A stretch of DNA of 64,000 nt from Rheum nobile (taxonomy: Eukaryota; Streptophyta; Magnoliopsida; Caryophyllales; Polygonaceae). The position numbers and the translations under genes are program-made. Shown piece by piece: positions 45,750 through 57,149 of the stretch. The DNA is taken from contig WOAB01000233.1 of assembly GCA_027886185.1 (NCBI GenBank), forward strand, positions 434,001 through 498,000. The letters run 5' to 3'. The notes under the pieces are model-generated. The model did no database searches. It saw only the letters and a list, made by a program, of their open reading frames with translations, and was not told where the DNA came from. The stretch's first letter is position 1; every line of letters starts with the position of its first letter.

Positions 45750-48700
45750 ATGGATCCCGACGGCGATTATTCGGTTGACGACATATGGGAGTTCTTGGCG
45801 GAGGAAGAACTGAGGGACCATCAGATGGCGGCGGCGGGAGTTCTTGGCGGAGACGGCGGCGATGTACTAGAATCGACGGCAGATTCGACGGTGGCGGCGA
45901 CGGCCAATCTCTGTTTCACGGGGGGCAGCGACGAGGCGGCGGAGGAGGCGGCGGAAGCGAGGCTGGGGGAGAGGGGTGGCGACGCGGCGGAGGAAGCGAG
46001 GTTGGCGGAGGAAGGAGGCGAAGCGAGGCTGGGCGAGGCCGAGGAGGGAGGCGAGGCTGGGCTGCACTACGTGCCGTCCACTATAGGGGAATCTGGGCTG
46101 CACGTGGTGCCGCCCAGGACCGAGGGCGAGGAGGGCGATATCGGGGCTTTTTTGGGCGAGGAGGGCGACATCGCGGCGGAGAATGCCTTCGACGTCGCGT
46201 GCGCGGTTGCTCAGCAGGCTATGTTAGACTTGGGTGAAATTCCCGTTCGCCAAAAGCGAAAATATGAACGGAGGCCAACTGAAAAGGTATGATGTTTTTT
46301 AAATTTGTAATCGTTAAATCTAATTTATTTAATTAAATTGTTACTGCACTTGTAGATTTATATACTTGGATTTTAGATTATTTAATCATTATCTTATAAA
46401 AAATAGTATAGGTAATAGGCTCAATTATACTGTTAAATAATATTAAATATATCATTGTAATGAAAATTTTAATATATTGATTTTGTTTGTAAGAAAGCAA
46501 TATTTGGGCATATGTAAATATGTTATAGTGGGTAAAATGAATATAGTTATATTTGTAAATTTGGTTTTTATTGTATTTAATCATTATAAAAAATAGTATA
46601 GGTAATAAGCTCAATTATACTGTAATATTAAGTATGTCATTGTAATGCAAATTTTAGTATATTTATTTTGTTTGTAAGAAAACAATTTTCTATATTTTTT
46701 TATGGAAAAATAGGAAGTTTTGGGTAAGATCGCACGGTCCGATCGAGATAGTCGCCCTACTACTGTATCTGCTCGCAAGAGGAGGGTTGGCGGTGTATCG
46801 CAGGGTCATATTGAGGCCGATAGTGAGGGCGCTAGTGAGGACGATGTTGGTCTCGTCCGCTCAGATGAGGACGTGATTATGGAGGACCCACCTCAGCAGT
46901 CACATCAGGAGGACCCACATCTTGATGACTCACCTCAGCAGCGGCTACCTCTGGAGGAGTCACATGAGCAGCATGCCCCATCTCCACGTGAGGCATCTCA
47001 GCAGGCCCCGTCTCAGCCTGAGCCAGCCACACAGGCCCTATCTCCGATTGAGCCACATCAGGAGACTCAGTATGGCCCATCTCCATCTCAGCATGCCTTA
47101 TCTCCACATCATGAGCCATCTCAGCAGGCCCCGTCTCAGCCTGAGCCAGCCACACAGGCCCTATCTCTGATTGAGCCACATCAGGAGACTCAGTATGGCC
47201 CATCTCCATCTCAGCATGCCCCATCTCCACATCATGAGCCATCTCAGCAGGCCCCGTCTCAGTCTGAGCCAGCCACACATGCCCCATCTCCGCATGAGCC
47301 AGCTGAGCAGCTTCCTTCTTTGTTGAGGAACTTTGATACGCACATTGCAGAGCTGATATGGAGGAAGGCGTCGTTGGACCCACCCGAGGACGTTGTTAGG
47401 AGTTTGAGGGTCCAGACACGCCCTACGCAGTTTGCATTTTGGAGGGATCGTATTCCTAGAGGGGTCCCTGTGGAGGGGTCCTGGTTTTGGATTGCGCAGC
47501 AGACGGGGTTGACCGGTTTACTTGATTTACAATTCGGCAATGCTGATCACAACCTCATTTCAGCATTCGTTGAGAGATGGCATCCAGAGACGAACACCCT
47601 CCACTTTCCCTGGGGCGAGATAGCTCCTACTCTACATGACGTGCTGATGATTCTAGGGCTGCCGATCGAGGGATTTGAGGTGACGTCACCATGGACCGGT
47701 CATGATAGCGAGCTGGCGGAGTGTGAGGCTTTGTTCGGCTATTTGTTTGGGATAGATTCGGACTACAGCTTTGATGAGGATGATGCTGACATGGTCCGCG
47801 ACCTTAGGAAGGGTTGGGTCAAGCAATTCCAGCTTGGGAGGCATGTGATGAGGATGATTGAGAAGGGTGCCTACCCAGAGGATATAGCAGCCGGTTTCTT
47901 ATGACACGCCATGTCGGCTAGCATCTTCGTTGACAAGTCAACGAACGAGCTGAAGACAACACTGCTACCTCTTTTTGTGGACTGGGAGTGTGTCGTTCAT
48001 ACTGCTTGGGGTACTGGGATTCTGGCTCTCCTTTATAGGAACCTCGGAGAGGGTTCTCGGCGCGGAGCTGCACAGTTCGCCGGCTGCGCACGTCTTTTGG
48101 AGGTAGGCCTTTAATATAGTTAACTTATAATTTAAATTATTAATATACATTATTGAATTGTTTTTAATAATGGTTGTCTTTCTCTGTACGCAGGTTTGGA
48201 TTTGGACGTACTTCGTATACTTCCCGGGCAACCCTAACCTCAAGGAAGGTGCGGACGACGACCTCCGATGCGCTGGACGATACTGCATTGGCCGGACACC
48301 TCTCCGGTCCCTCCGTGACCAGTCACACTACATACGAATTCTGGACGAGTATAGGCCAGAAGATGTACGTATTCTTTTTCAATTTTAATTTACAGTAAGA
48401 TAGCTTAATGAATTAATTTATGTTCCATCGTGTTTTGTTAATTGCAGATACGGTGGATGCCGTACGAGGGTCTTGATTTTCGAGGTGCCCATAGGTCCTC
48501 CACTTATCGAGGGACTATTCGTTTTCTCGGTGTAGAGGAGCCATACATGCCAGATCGGCTTACACGCCAGTTCGGTTATCGACAGAGTAGGCCGATGGAT
48601 ATCATAGAGCCTCTGGTTGCAGTGCGTCCTCATGATTTCAGGGGGACGAGGCGATACCAGTTGCACTTTGACCCGCGTTGGCACAGGTGGGACCAGCTTG

Positions 48701-49339
48701 AGCATCATCTTTCCTCCCACATCTTGACGAGTCCTCCTGCGACGATGGCTTGGGATGTCCACGACGCGTACCTGGACTGGTATCTACAGGTGTCGCATCC
48801 TTACGTGAGTCCGAGTGCACCAGTGCAGCCTCGTATCAGTAGAGGACCACCTCCGGCTATCAACTTGCAAAGGGTATGTTTTTTGTCCCATTTTATTCTT
48901 TTAAATTATTTTATGAAAGTCTATGTTTTTAAATTAAAATGTTTGTTTTCATTTGCAGCGTGTGGCGATGAGCAAGGCCTATCTTCAGGAGCTTATGTCT
49001 GGAGGTTGTTTAGGGTGTAGGGAGCACTTTCAGCATATACATGACATCATTTTCAGTGACGTCATTCCTATAGCTCCACCGCTTGTACGGGCTTCACAGA
49101 TGCCTTCCCATGCATATAGTGCAGACTCTACTATATTTGATAGAGCCGAATCATCTAGGATGGCGGAAGAGCGTGCAGCAGCTCAGTAGGCATCAACTCG
49201 GCAGACAGCGTCTCAGCCGACGCTGATGGTTCCTCCAGTATGGGCACCGAGCGTGGATTCAGGTGTAGGTGTGTCTTTGGCTAGTGATTCTACTCCACAT
49301 TTAGATGAGTCATCGGATAGTGAGACGGAGAGTTTGTAG
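45750..49339 (+). pseudogene. Plant mobile domain (MAIN-like) protein, three ORF blocks
   Basis: Exons 45750-46286, 46714-48102, 48194-48364, 48448-48873 and 48959-49339 (GT-AG, 968 codons in one frame) give an acidic Ala/Glu/Gly-rich N-terminus and a Pro/Gln/Ser region with a 41-residue repeat (2.5 copies, 123 bp each, 46996-47300). The plant mobile domain follows: TRPTQFAFWRDRIP, DLQFGNADHNLISAFVERW, FPWGEIAPTLHDVLMILGLP, HRSSTYRGTIRFLG, then WDVHDAYLDWY. Two in-frame stops break it, TGA at 47902-47904 and TAG at 49187-49189. A related copy has TGG at the first site (59729-59731), so that stop is a G-to-A change. This family occurs both as host genes (MAIN, MAIL1) and inside MULEs. Its role in the transposon is unknown. 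A start at 45696 is also possible. Confidence 0.85.
46996..47300 (+). repeat. 123-bp coding tandem repeat, 2.5 copies
   Basis: TCTCAGCAGGCCCCGTCTCA recurs at 46996, 47119 and 47242, exactly 123 bases apart and in frame, making 41-residue Pro/Ser/Gln-rich repeats in the mobile domain protein. Confidence 0.9.
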
Positions 49340-50081
49340 TATGACTTTTGACTTTTGTGTTTGTTCGATTTCACATTGGGATTGACATTCCAGTAATTCC
49401 TAGTATGACTTTTGGCTTTATTGGTTGTATTTAGATATTTGTTCCGTCGTTTCTAATTTGACTTTTGGCTTTATTGGTTGTTTTTAGATATTTGTTCCGT
49501 CGTTTCTAGTTTGAGTTCTTTGTTTATTGGTTTTTTGGATTTTCGTCCGTTATTTCAAAAAAACACATGCATATTCTTAAAATACATACACATACTAAAA
49601 ACACATACAAATTCTAAAAACACATATACATTCACTGATGGCTTACACACTACAAAAAATACATACACACTGGAACAAATGACATACACAACTCTTGTCA
49701 TGTGGCCATTATCATCTTGACCGAATCAAGAGCCTAGGGATGAACCTCCTAGGACCACGGCGTTCATGCTGATATGCTCCTTCTCCTAGCTGCATCACAG
49801 AAAAACTTGAAATCCTACAAATACCGAAATTTGAAGATCCCATGTTTTTATCTGTGCTGCAGCGAGGAAAAAAGAGCAGATCAGCATGTACGCCATGGCC
49901 CAAGGAGGTTCGTCCTAGGACGCTTGACTCGCATATAAATGACATCGCCTAGTCGCGTTTGAAGAAATTAGGATAGTCTCTGATAAAAGTTCGCGGCATA
50001 TCATATCTCTGCTTTGATAAAATGGCTTGCTCCCTACAAAGTTTGATAGTACGTAAACAACATTATACAAAAGATACGACA
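49340..50081. other. Spacer between the convergent MULE genes
   Basis: 49370-49560 holds a repeated TTTTGGCTTTATTGGTTG(T) phrase (two to three copies) after the mobile domain gene. 49560-49690 has short AACACATACA words. 49720-49945 may hold the last exon of the GRF gene: an acceptor near 50024 would allow a frame ending PRTFIRDYPNFFKRD, or another phase. I cannot decide which. Confidence 0.45.
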
Positions 50082-50414
50082 TCAATGCAGTATACGATGT
50101 ATATCATTATATAGATTGCGGTTATACCTACGCATCTTATCCAGATCTTGTAAAAGTTCTTGATTTTGCTTAACAAGATCTTGATTCTCCTTAACAAGAT
50201 CTTGTTTTTCCCGCCACTGTTGTCGAATAACCGCATGTGCTCTATCCTCGTACATAGGATCAATATACTTCCTGTATGAACACTGCATTTTTGGGCATCC
50301 CCAATACCTCCTTCCGTAGTTCCACTGCAAATCCCAAGTACGGACAACGGCTTTCAAATTACACTCGCATAGCCGATGTGGGGGGTTTGTTGATGATTCA
50401 GAGGAAGATGCCAT
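50082..50414 (-). CDS. GRF-type zinc-finger protein with coiled coil
   Basis: The frame starts MASSSES at 50414. A GRF-type zinc finger covers residues 16-55: C16, C18, then GRRYWGCP with C40, and C45. A Lys/Gln/Glu-rich heptad stretch (about 60-95) is a likely coiled coil. GRF fingers bind single-stranded nucleic acid in other proteins, and short GRF-plus-coiled-coil proteins are common near plant MULEs. A GTATAAC donor near 50115 may join it to a further exon near 49960-50025, so the C-terminus is uncertain. It lies between the other two genes and on the transposase strand. No stop breaks it. Confidence 0.75.
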   Translation of the reverse strand: MASSSESSTNPPHRLCECNLKAVVRTWDLQWNYGRRYWGCPKMQCSYRKYIDPMYEDRAHAVIRQQWREKQDLVKENQDLVKQNQELLQDLDKMRRYNRNLYNDIHRILH

Positions 50415-50482
50415 TATTTGTTGTAGTGTTTGGTTTCCTACGAATGTCATGAATCTATCAACATAAGTTCTCCTTATATATA

Positions 50483-50637
50483 GTAAAAAAGCTGGCTAGG
50501 CGGCTCACAGTGCCGCCCAAAGGGTCCAGAATCTCACAAGTACCCTTCTGGGCGGCACACAGTGCCGCCCAGAAGGGTACTTGTGAGATTTTGGACCCTT
50601 TGGGCGGCACTGTGAGCCGCCTAGCCAGCTTTTTTAC
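50483..50637. repeat. 155-bp near-perfect hairpin in the MULE centre
   Basis: Arms 50483-50558 and 50562-50637 pair over 76 positions with one mismatch, around the 3-base loop ACA. The arms contain three palindromic motifs of the terminal-repeat type (TGGGCGGCACACAGTGCCGC at the centre and GGCGGCTCACAGTGCCGCCC on each side). It lies just upstream of the GRF start and 3' of the OTU end. Confidence 0.93.
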
Positions 50638-50861
50638 CCTATTAATACGCACCCGCCCACAACTAGTGTACGCTTTAATGTTTTCGTGAACGTGTTTTTG
50701 TTAATGATTAGTAATATTGTTGTCGCGTATCGCATTTTCCCGATTTTTTTCAATTCGAAAAAACAAATGATTCAAAACACAATATACGATCAATCTCAAT
50801 CAAACTTTCACACAAAAGGAAATACAATATCATATATAAAGTCGATTACAATCCAAAAAAC

Positions 50862-51834
50862 CTAGGTAAGTATGTCAGGTCGCCCATGATATGCTCGCTC
50901 CTCTACATAATTCTTGAACCTATCCTTAAAGCGCTCATGACTATCCCATCCATCAACACTTGGATCCTTGTAAATGCGCCACTGTCTTGGAGGCGGTGGA
51001 ATGGGACAATGGTCATTAACAAGCCAAATCTGTACACGTAAACAATACAGTTATAAAAAAATGAAAGAATAAGTAAATACGAGAGAGTATGACTCCACGT
51101 ACCGGTACATAATGGTCTCTCCTGCCTACATGTGCTATCGCATAAACCTTTGTCGGAGGCTCGGCACCCAGGGGGGCCCACAATGGAAGACATGTGTACG
51201 GTCCGAACCATGATAAGACAACAACAGCCACTTGGTGTTCCGTGGCAAACGCCAACCCAGTAATAGGCATTACACACCAGAAGTTTGCCGTGCACGGTGA
51301 AGGAATATAATTCAATTTCCTAACAAATTCTTCCAACGTCAACGCTTCCTCTGCAAGCATCGCTACGTAGTTGGCTCCATGTGCCTGGACGTGCTTCGAA
51401 AGCCCTAACCGGACATCAATGTACTCGTCTTCTTGGCGACACAGCAAAACGGCAAGAGAACGGAACCCACAATGACCATCACCTTTGACATTTTGAACTC
51501 TAGAAATGTAGGCGAGCATGAAATGATCAATATTCTCGTGTCCCCAGTTGAAGCCGAGATACTTGATCGGCTTGTTTGAAGCCGACTTGGACTTGCTTGA
51601 AGCAGATTTCGGCTTTGCAGGTTTAGTGGCACTCCCCTTTGCTGTTGAAACTCCACTGTGAGGTCGTCCGCTAGAAGGGCATCCTTTCGATCCCTTTGAT
51701 CCCACGAACGATTTCACATTGGTCGTCTCATTCTCTGCAAGCTCATCCTCCTCATCCACTCCCAGCTCCTCACCCTCCATCTTCATCTTCTGCTTCTCCT
51801 TCATCTTCTTCATTTTTGCATCCACATGCTCGTC
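50862..51834 (-). CDS. OTU-type cysteine protease domain, in frame with transposase
   Basis: It follows the transposase TGA (51835-51837) in the same frame. Exon part 51834-51103 and last exon 51029-50862 give 299 codons. A Lys/Glu/Met-rich linker leads to the OTU fold: GDGHCGFRSLA with the catalytic Asp and Cys, and GRRDHYVPV with the catalytic His, all present. The end reads IWLVNDHCPIPPPPRQW and stops after GRPDILT. OTU enzymes cleave ubiquitin-like tags. OTU and ULP proteases have been reported in plant MULEs, with unclear roles. Without the TGA this would be the C-terminal half of one 976-residue protein. As it stands it would need readthrough or internal initiation. Confidence 0.85.
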
Positions 51835-54184
51835 TCAACCCATTTTCCTCTTGGTACCGGTCTTTCTCGCATTCATCCTAGGCCTCCCCTTCTTAGTCTC
51901 ACCACGTGACGGGTCTTGAATATCGCACGATGTAGGGTCCTTTGACTCACGCCACTTTTCCGCCATCTTCTTCAAATCAAATCCCTCAACTGTCCCACAT
52001 AAGTACTCTTCAACGAAGTCATCCACCGTGACATTGTCCGCTGTCAGTGAAACACCATCATCGACATCAAGATCCTTAGCATCCATCCCTTCCCATCGGA
52101 TCTGCTTCCAGAAAATATCAATCTCTTCAGGCACTAACGGGTAACCCGTCTCCACGTAGACCTTAATTGTGTGTGGGCAAGGCAGCCCTAGTGTGGACCT
52201 CCACCAAAAATCATCACATTTGTTCCCAATTTTTCCCTCCTTTGCTAACACAGCTTGGGCATACAACATTCTCAGGCATTTTTCATAGCACTTTTCAAGG
52301 ATGCGCTTGAAGAACACCTTAACCCACTCAGGGCCATTCACTATCTCCATGGGAAAGGCAGTGCAATTCTTGGTCATCTCAAATCGGATCTTCCGATGCT
52401 GATCAACAAACATGTTGTCGATGTGCTGCACAATTGTGTCGAACCCTCCGATGGATGTCTCAATCATGTCCTTAAGCATAAAATGCTGACCCTCAACCCT
52501 GACAATAATATATTCGTATACAATTAACTAAATAAATTTTATAACCCAATTTGATTGCAAATGTTTGTATAAAAGTTACCTGTTTGATGTTCTTGTGGCA
52601 AAATGGAGAACATTATCACACCATGCCGCAACCAGCTTCTTCTTATGCTCATTAAACCAAGTTTGCTCCACATATCTCACCAAGCCTTCACTCCATATCT
52701 CCTTAAAGTGAGCAAGCCGCTCTCTGTACTCCTCCTTTGTGTGAGACCTCATCACCCGATGAACACTTCCCGAGAATTTCTTCTCGTCAATCTTCATCGT
52801 CTTAGCATATGCCTTCACATTACGGTCTACATGGACCTGACACAAGTGATGACGAACCTTCGGAAACACCAGTTTGGCAGCCTTGATCAGTCCTAGCTCT
52901 CGATCAGACATGATGCATACGAGATTTTTCTCTCCGTACAACCACTTCAATCGTCTCAGCGCCCATGCATAGTGGTTTGTCGTCTCCCTTTCCATGAACA
53001 CAAGAGCAATGCAATATGTGTAGTTGGTGCAAGTAAACCCAACAATCTGGAATAGAGGCATACCGTACCTATAAATGCAACACAAAAAATACTTTAAACA
53101 TGCAGAAAATATCATTATCTACACATAATACAAAAAAGAGTAAGGTTTACCTGTTGGTTTTGTATGTCGAATCCATGATGACGACATTAGGGAACATGCA
53201 CAACAAATGTCGAGCGTCTGGATGAGAAATAAACAAGCACGCCAAAACCTCCTTCCCATCTTCGCTCGTCTTAGTAGCAGTGTCCAACAAATAGCCTTTC
53301 TCATTCAAATATCCCAATGACCATCGTGTCACATTCAGATTGCCTAGGGATTTCAACCTCTCCTTAGCCCTAACAGTGTACACGTGCTTCCTCGAAATCG
53401 TTGAACCCGTATATTCATTCCTAAGCTGTGTAGAAATAACCTTGGGTCTTGCACCCGCTGCAGTATCAATCATCACTTTCCTACGCTGCTCCTTCGTAAG
53501 TCGGGAAGCATATGCATGGCCGATCAAGGTGCTCGAAAGCATATGGTTATGGGATCCACTAACAACCGATATGGTCCACCCAGGATCTCTAATAGCATTT
53601 CCTTCCCTAAAAGTACCATGCAACAAAAAGGGACAACCCTTCTTTTTTGACCTAGTTTTATTCACTCGTATCGGGCTGACCTTTTTACCATCGACTAACA
53701 CCTTCTTCTTGCCGGACCTAGGTAACCCGGATCTCTCACAATGAAATATAATCTTTTTAGGCTTTGATGATTTAGTAGTGATCACCATAAAAAGACTAAA
53801 ACCTACCCTTTGCACCCAATCTCTCAATCCTTCCTTACTAGGAAATATCTCAGTAGTAGTAAAATGGGATGAGAAGTCGATTGCTACAAATTCATCATCA
53901 CTAGAATCACCCTATTTATATACAAAAATTATTACATTAGAGACTAATTAATAATTAAATTTCTACAAACTAATATCAAAAAATTAAACATATTTCAAAA
54001 CAGTTCAAAGACTAAGTACATTTAAGATCTAATTATTTTATACAATAAAAATTACAATATTACATACCTTGAAGTACTCGGGAGAAATTGGCGCCTGCAA
54101 ATCACCCTCATCATCTACAGATGTGTGCACGCTCAAAGACGACTCCGACAACCCCCTCCATCTAGAATCGCTTGACGACGACAT
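51835..54184 (-). CDS. FAR1/MULE transposase
   Basis: Exons (minus): 54184-54068, 53911-53151, 53068-52580, 52498-51835, all GT-AG and in frame, 676 aa. The N-terminus is Ser/Asp-rich (MSSSSDSRW). A FAR1-type zinc region follows (FHCERSG, KKGCPF, then SGSHNH). The MULE catalytic domain shows VVIMDSTYKTNR (first Asp), CIMSDRELGLIKAA (second Asp), the HHLCQVH finger and NRVEGQHFMLK. A SWIM-like finger ends the core at LGLPCPH, but its first half reads CDD instead of CxC. It cuts and rejoins the element at its terminal repeats. The first exon starts 75 bases inside the right terminal repeat. The stop TGA is followed in frame by the OTU region. Confidence 0.9.
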
Positions 54185-54199
54185 TTTTTATGAAAATGA

Positions 54200-54625
54200 G
54201 TTTCAAGATTTTGATACAATACAATACCGGCCTCCCCAATATATATTGCCGGCTACACCTGTCCTGGGAGGCCCTATGTGCAGCCCACATTTACCGTTGG
54301 GAGTGAACTGGGCGGCACGTAGTGCCGTCCAAGACTCTCTTTTTAAAGTAAACTGGGCGGCACGTCTTGCCGCCCATGAACCCTGTCCCCCCAAAAAACC
54401 CGGTTCACTGAACCAGTTTCTTGGACGGCACTTGTTGCAGCCCACAACCCCGGTTTCAATGAACCGATTTTTTAAAACACATTTTAATTTATTTTTAAAA
54501 ATAAACCCAAAACTGAGCCCATCATGGACGGCAATTTGTACCGCCCAAGAAACTCGGGTTTTCTGGGCAGCAATGAGTGCCGCCCATAAGGGAGTGCGAG
54601 GCGAAAAAAAAAGGCGTGCGTGATT
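54200..54625 (-). repeat. Right terminal inverted repeat of the MULE
   Basis: It contains about six palindromic motifs matching those of the left repeat (near 54277, 54320, 54365, 54433, 54538 and 54576) and ends AGTGCGAGGCG, A run, GGCGTGCGTG. It lies immediately upstream of the transposase start. Confidence 0.85.
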
Positions 54626-56417
54626 AGATATGGACGGGTGGTATGAATTTTTTTTTTGCACCGCGTTTAAACTCTACGACGTAGTGCATAAGACGGACAA
54701 TTCAAATTGAACCGAGTTTGCCTTTATGCGCTACAATGCAGCACAAAGACGAACCGGGTTTACAAATCTAGAGCCTATATAATATAGCGCATAAGACTAG
54801 CACTATATAATAGCGCAAATCTCCTTCTTCCCCAATTTATTTCAGCAAACCCTAGCGACGATGGAAACAACGATTTTCGCTTATCAATCGGCGATGGCTT
54901 CTTCAACGAGCAAGATGACAACCTTGGTCCAGTGATTGGTGCGGAGGAGGAGGAGATGCGAGGTGGTGACTGGAGCTCCTCGTGCGGCGGAGGACGCATG
55001 CGGCAACGACGAAGGACCAAGGGCAGCCATAGGTGGCGGTGGTAGTGGAGGAGGTGGACGCTAAGGACGCACTGGCGGTGGCTGTCGGAGCGGTGGCAGG
55101 GTCGGGTGATCCGGCTCTAACGACTAGTGCGAAGTTCTTGGCAACACATCGACCGGTGTGGTTAAGGCCTCGATTGCGGCGATGGGATCAGATACGACGT
55201 CATTCGTTATTGGTACGACAGACAATATGGGAATCATTCGATAGAGGCGGGCTCGTATGCCTCGTACTAAGGTACGTTTTGAAACGTTTTTATTTCTTCT
55301 CATTTAATATGTTCAGAATATTATTTAGTTCAATTAATTTTAATTTATTTATTTTGAGGTATTATTTATGCTGTTATGATTTATTTTGGTTTACTTTAGA
55401 CTATATTTAAAGTAGTTTAGTACTTAGTATTAATTTTACAAATAAGCTAATATTGTAAGAAATGAAATGACTGTGAACTTATTAGATGAATTTTTAGAGC
55501 AGTTAATGGTTTCGGGGTTTAACATTTAGGGTAACAATGTTAAAATTTAAAAATTGCTAAAATGTTGAAAAATAAATTTAGTAAACTTATATAAAAAAAA
55601 AGGAGAAGGAAAAAAAGAAGATATGGTAGCGAATGTTGTTTAATTATATTAAACTTATAACAAATAAAAATATACACATTAGACTTGTTTGTAGTTTAAA
55701 TTATAAAAAACGACGCTGAATAAAAAATATTTTAAATTTTAAATTGGATTTAAAAAAAATGATGAAGATAAATTGAAAACAAATCATAATTATATAGTTA
55801 AAAAAGATATTAAAATACACGATTAATTTTACAATTTAGGTATATGAATAGAATATTATAAGAATTTTAGGAGATTTTAGTGAAGTTGAAATTGTTTGAA
55901 GAGAAGTTGAAAATATTTGAACTATAGTTATCAAATGAGACCCCGTAAAATAAATTATAATTTCGATAAAACATGATGTGGTCGAGCATATGAGGTGACG
56001 ACTATGCAGTACACGGGGTGTGGAGTATCGTCATGTTACCGCCTCAACTCGTCAAAGCAGTAGCTTGCCTTCAAAGGACCCCCCAACTTCAAAGAGTGGA
56101 TCCTCTTGCTTCACAGAGTCTCGTCCATGTCTTGGACGATGTTATTGTGAATGATGTTTCTATTGCCTCACGGGAGCCTACTGGCGATGTTGACCCCGTT
56201 CCTCCTGCCCCCAAGAGCATGTTCCTCAGGCTCCACGTTAGCATGCCCCGTACAATTTGGAGTCCCTTGACATAATGCAGAGCTTCCACGCTCACATTAC
56301 TTATCTGATATGGCATGCTCCACCACCGCCTCGTTCGTCGCCCGCTCGCCTTTTGAAGGCTTTTACACGCCCGACTCATTTTGATGCATCGCAGTCAAGG
56401 GGGATTATTCCTAGGCA

Positions 56418-56790
56418 GTAAACGATCCGGACCGGTGGACCGTAAGTTTTTGGATTTTTGGGCCGTGGACTAGACCGATTCAGCCTTTTTACGGTCCGGT
56501 CTACAGTTTGGAACGTAATTGAACTAAATATTCGGGAGCACTGGTTAACAATACACTGAAAATGCAACAAACAATCCAAATTTATATATCAAACTTTGAT
56601 ATATAACAATAATTAACCATTTGACTTAGGAAACTCCACATCTTGTAAGCTTTGCTAGAGAAGTAGAAATATTTCAACAATTTTTACCAAAGTATTCCGG
56701 TCCATTACGGCCCGGACTGGGAAATTATGGTCCTGGACCAGACCGTAACCCGTAATATGAAAAAATGAGGACCGTTGACCTAGGGACGTA
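56418..56790. mobile_element. Decayed hAT-like CCGGACC-rich insertion
   Basis: ATCCGGACCGGTGGACCGTAAG, TTTACGGTCCGGTC and TTACGGCCCGGACTGG words match the composition of the MITE at 38102-38548. The ends are eroded and no target duplication was found. It begins exactly where the mobile domain reading stops. Confidence 0.5.
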
Positions 56791-57149
56791 CGCATGATTT
56801 TAGTTCAGTGGGGGTGAAAATAAACTAGTATTACAATATATATAAAATATAAAATACTAAATGTCGTAATAGTTTTTTATTGTAGTAACATTTTTCGAGG
56901 TGTCATATTCTAAAATTTTATAATAATATCTTCAATCTCAATAGATGACTATAAATCTTCTTCAATATACGTTTTAGTTTCTTACAGTAACAACTTGATT
57001 AGAGTGTCCTAATAAGCACAAAACATAGACAATTAAGATGAACACAAACTAAATTATAATGGTATAAATTTTTTTAGTAAGTTATTTATAGTGCATTTTA
57101 TAAATTAAATAAAGTCTTTGAAATTAGTTAGAAAAAATATGTTAAAAGG

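Larger units (their letters stand above)
45286..54625. mobile_element. MULE carrying transposase-OTU, GRF and plant mobile domain genes
   Basis: Terminal inverted repeats of about 0.4 kb bound a 9.3-kb unit. The left end reads CGCGCACGCC, then TTCGCCTCGCACTC and GGGCGGCAC. The right end is its complement with a few changes. Inside are a plus-strand plant mobile domain gene (45750-49339), a minus-strand GRF zinc-finger gene (50082-50414) and a minus-strand FAR1/MULE transposase joined to an OTU domain (50862-54184). The first and last genes converge towards the centre. Single stop codons interrupt both large genes but every splice frame holds, so the copy decayed recently. The exact ends and target duplication are not settled. 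Confidence 0.85.

Noticed and set aside
45270..54640. A 9-11-bp target duplication of the MULE
   Set aside because: Flanks next to the inverted repeats (around 45275-45285 and 54626-54636) do not match convincingly, so I do not claim one. The true ends may lie a little further out.
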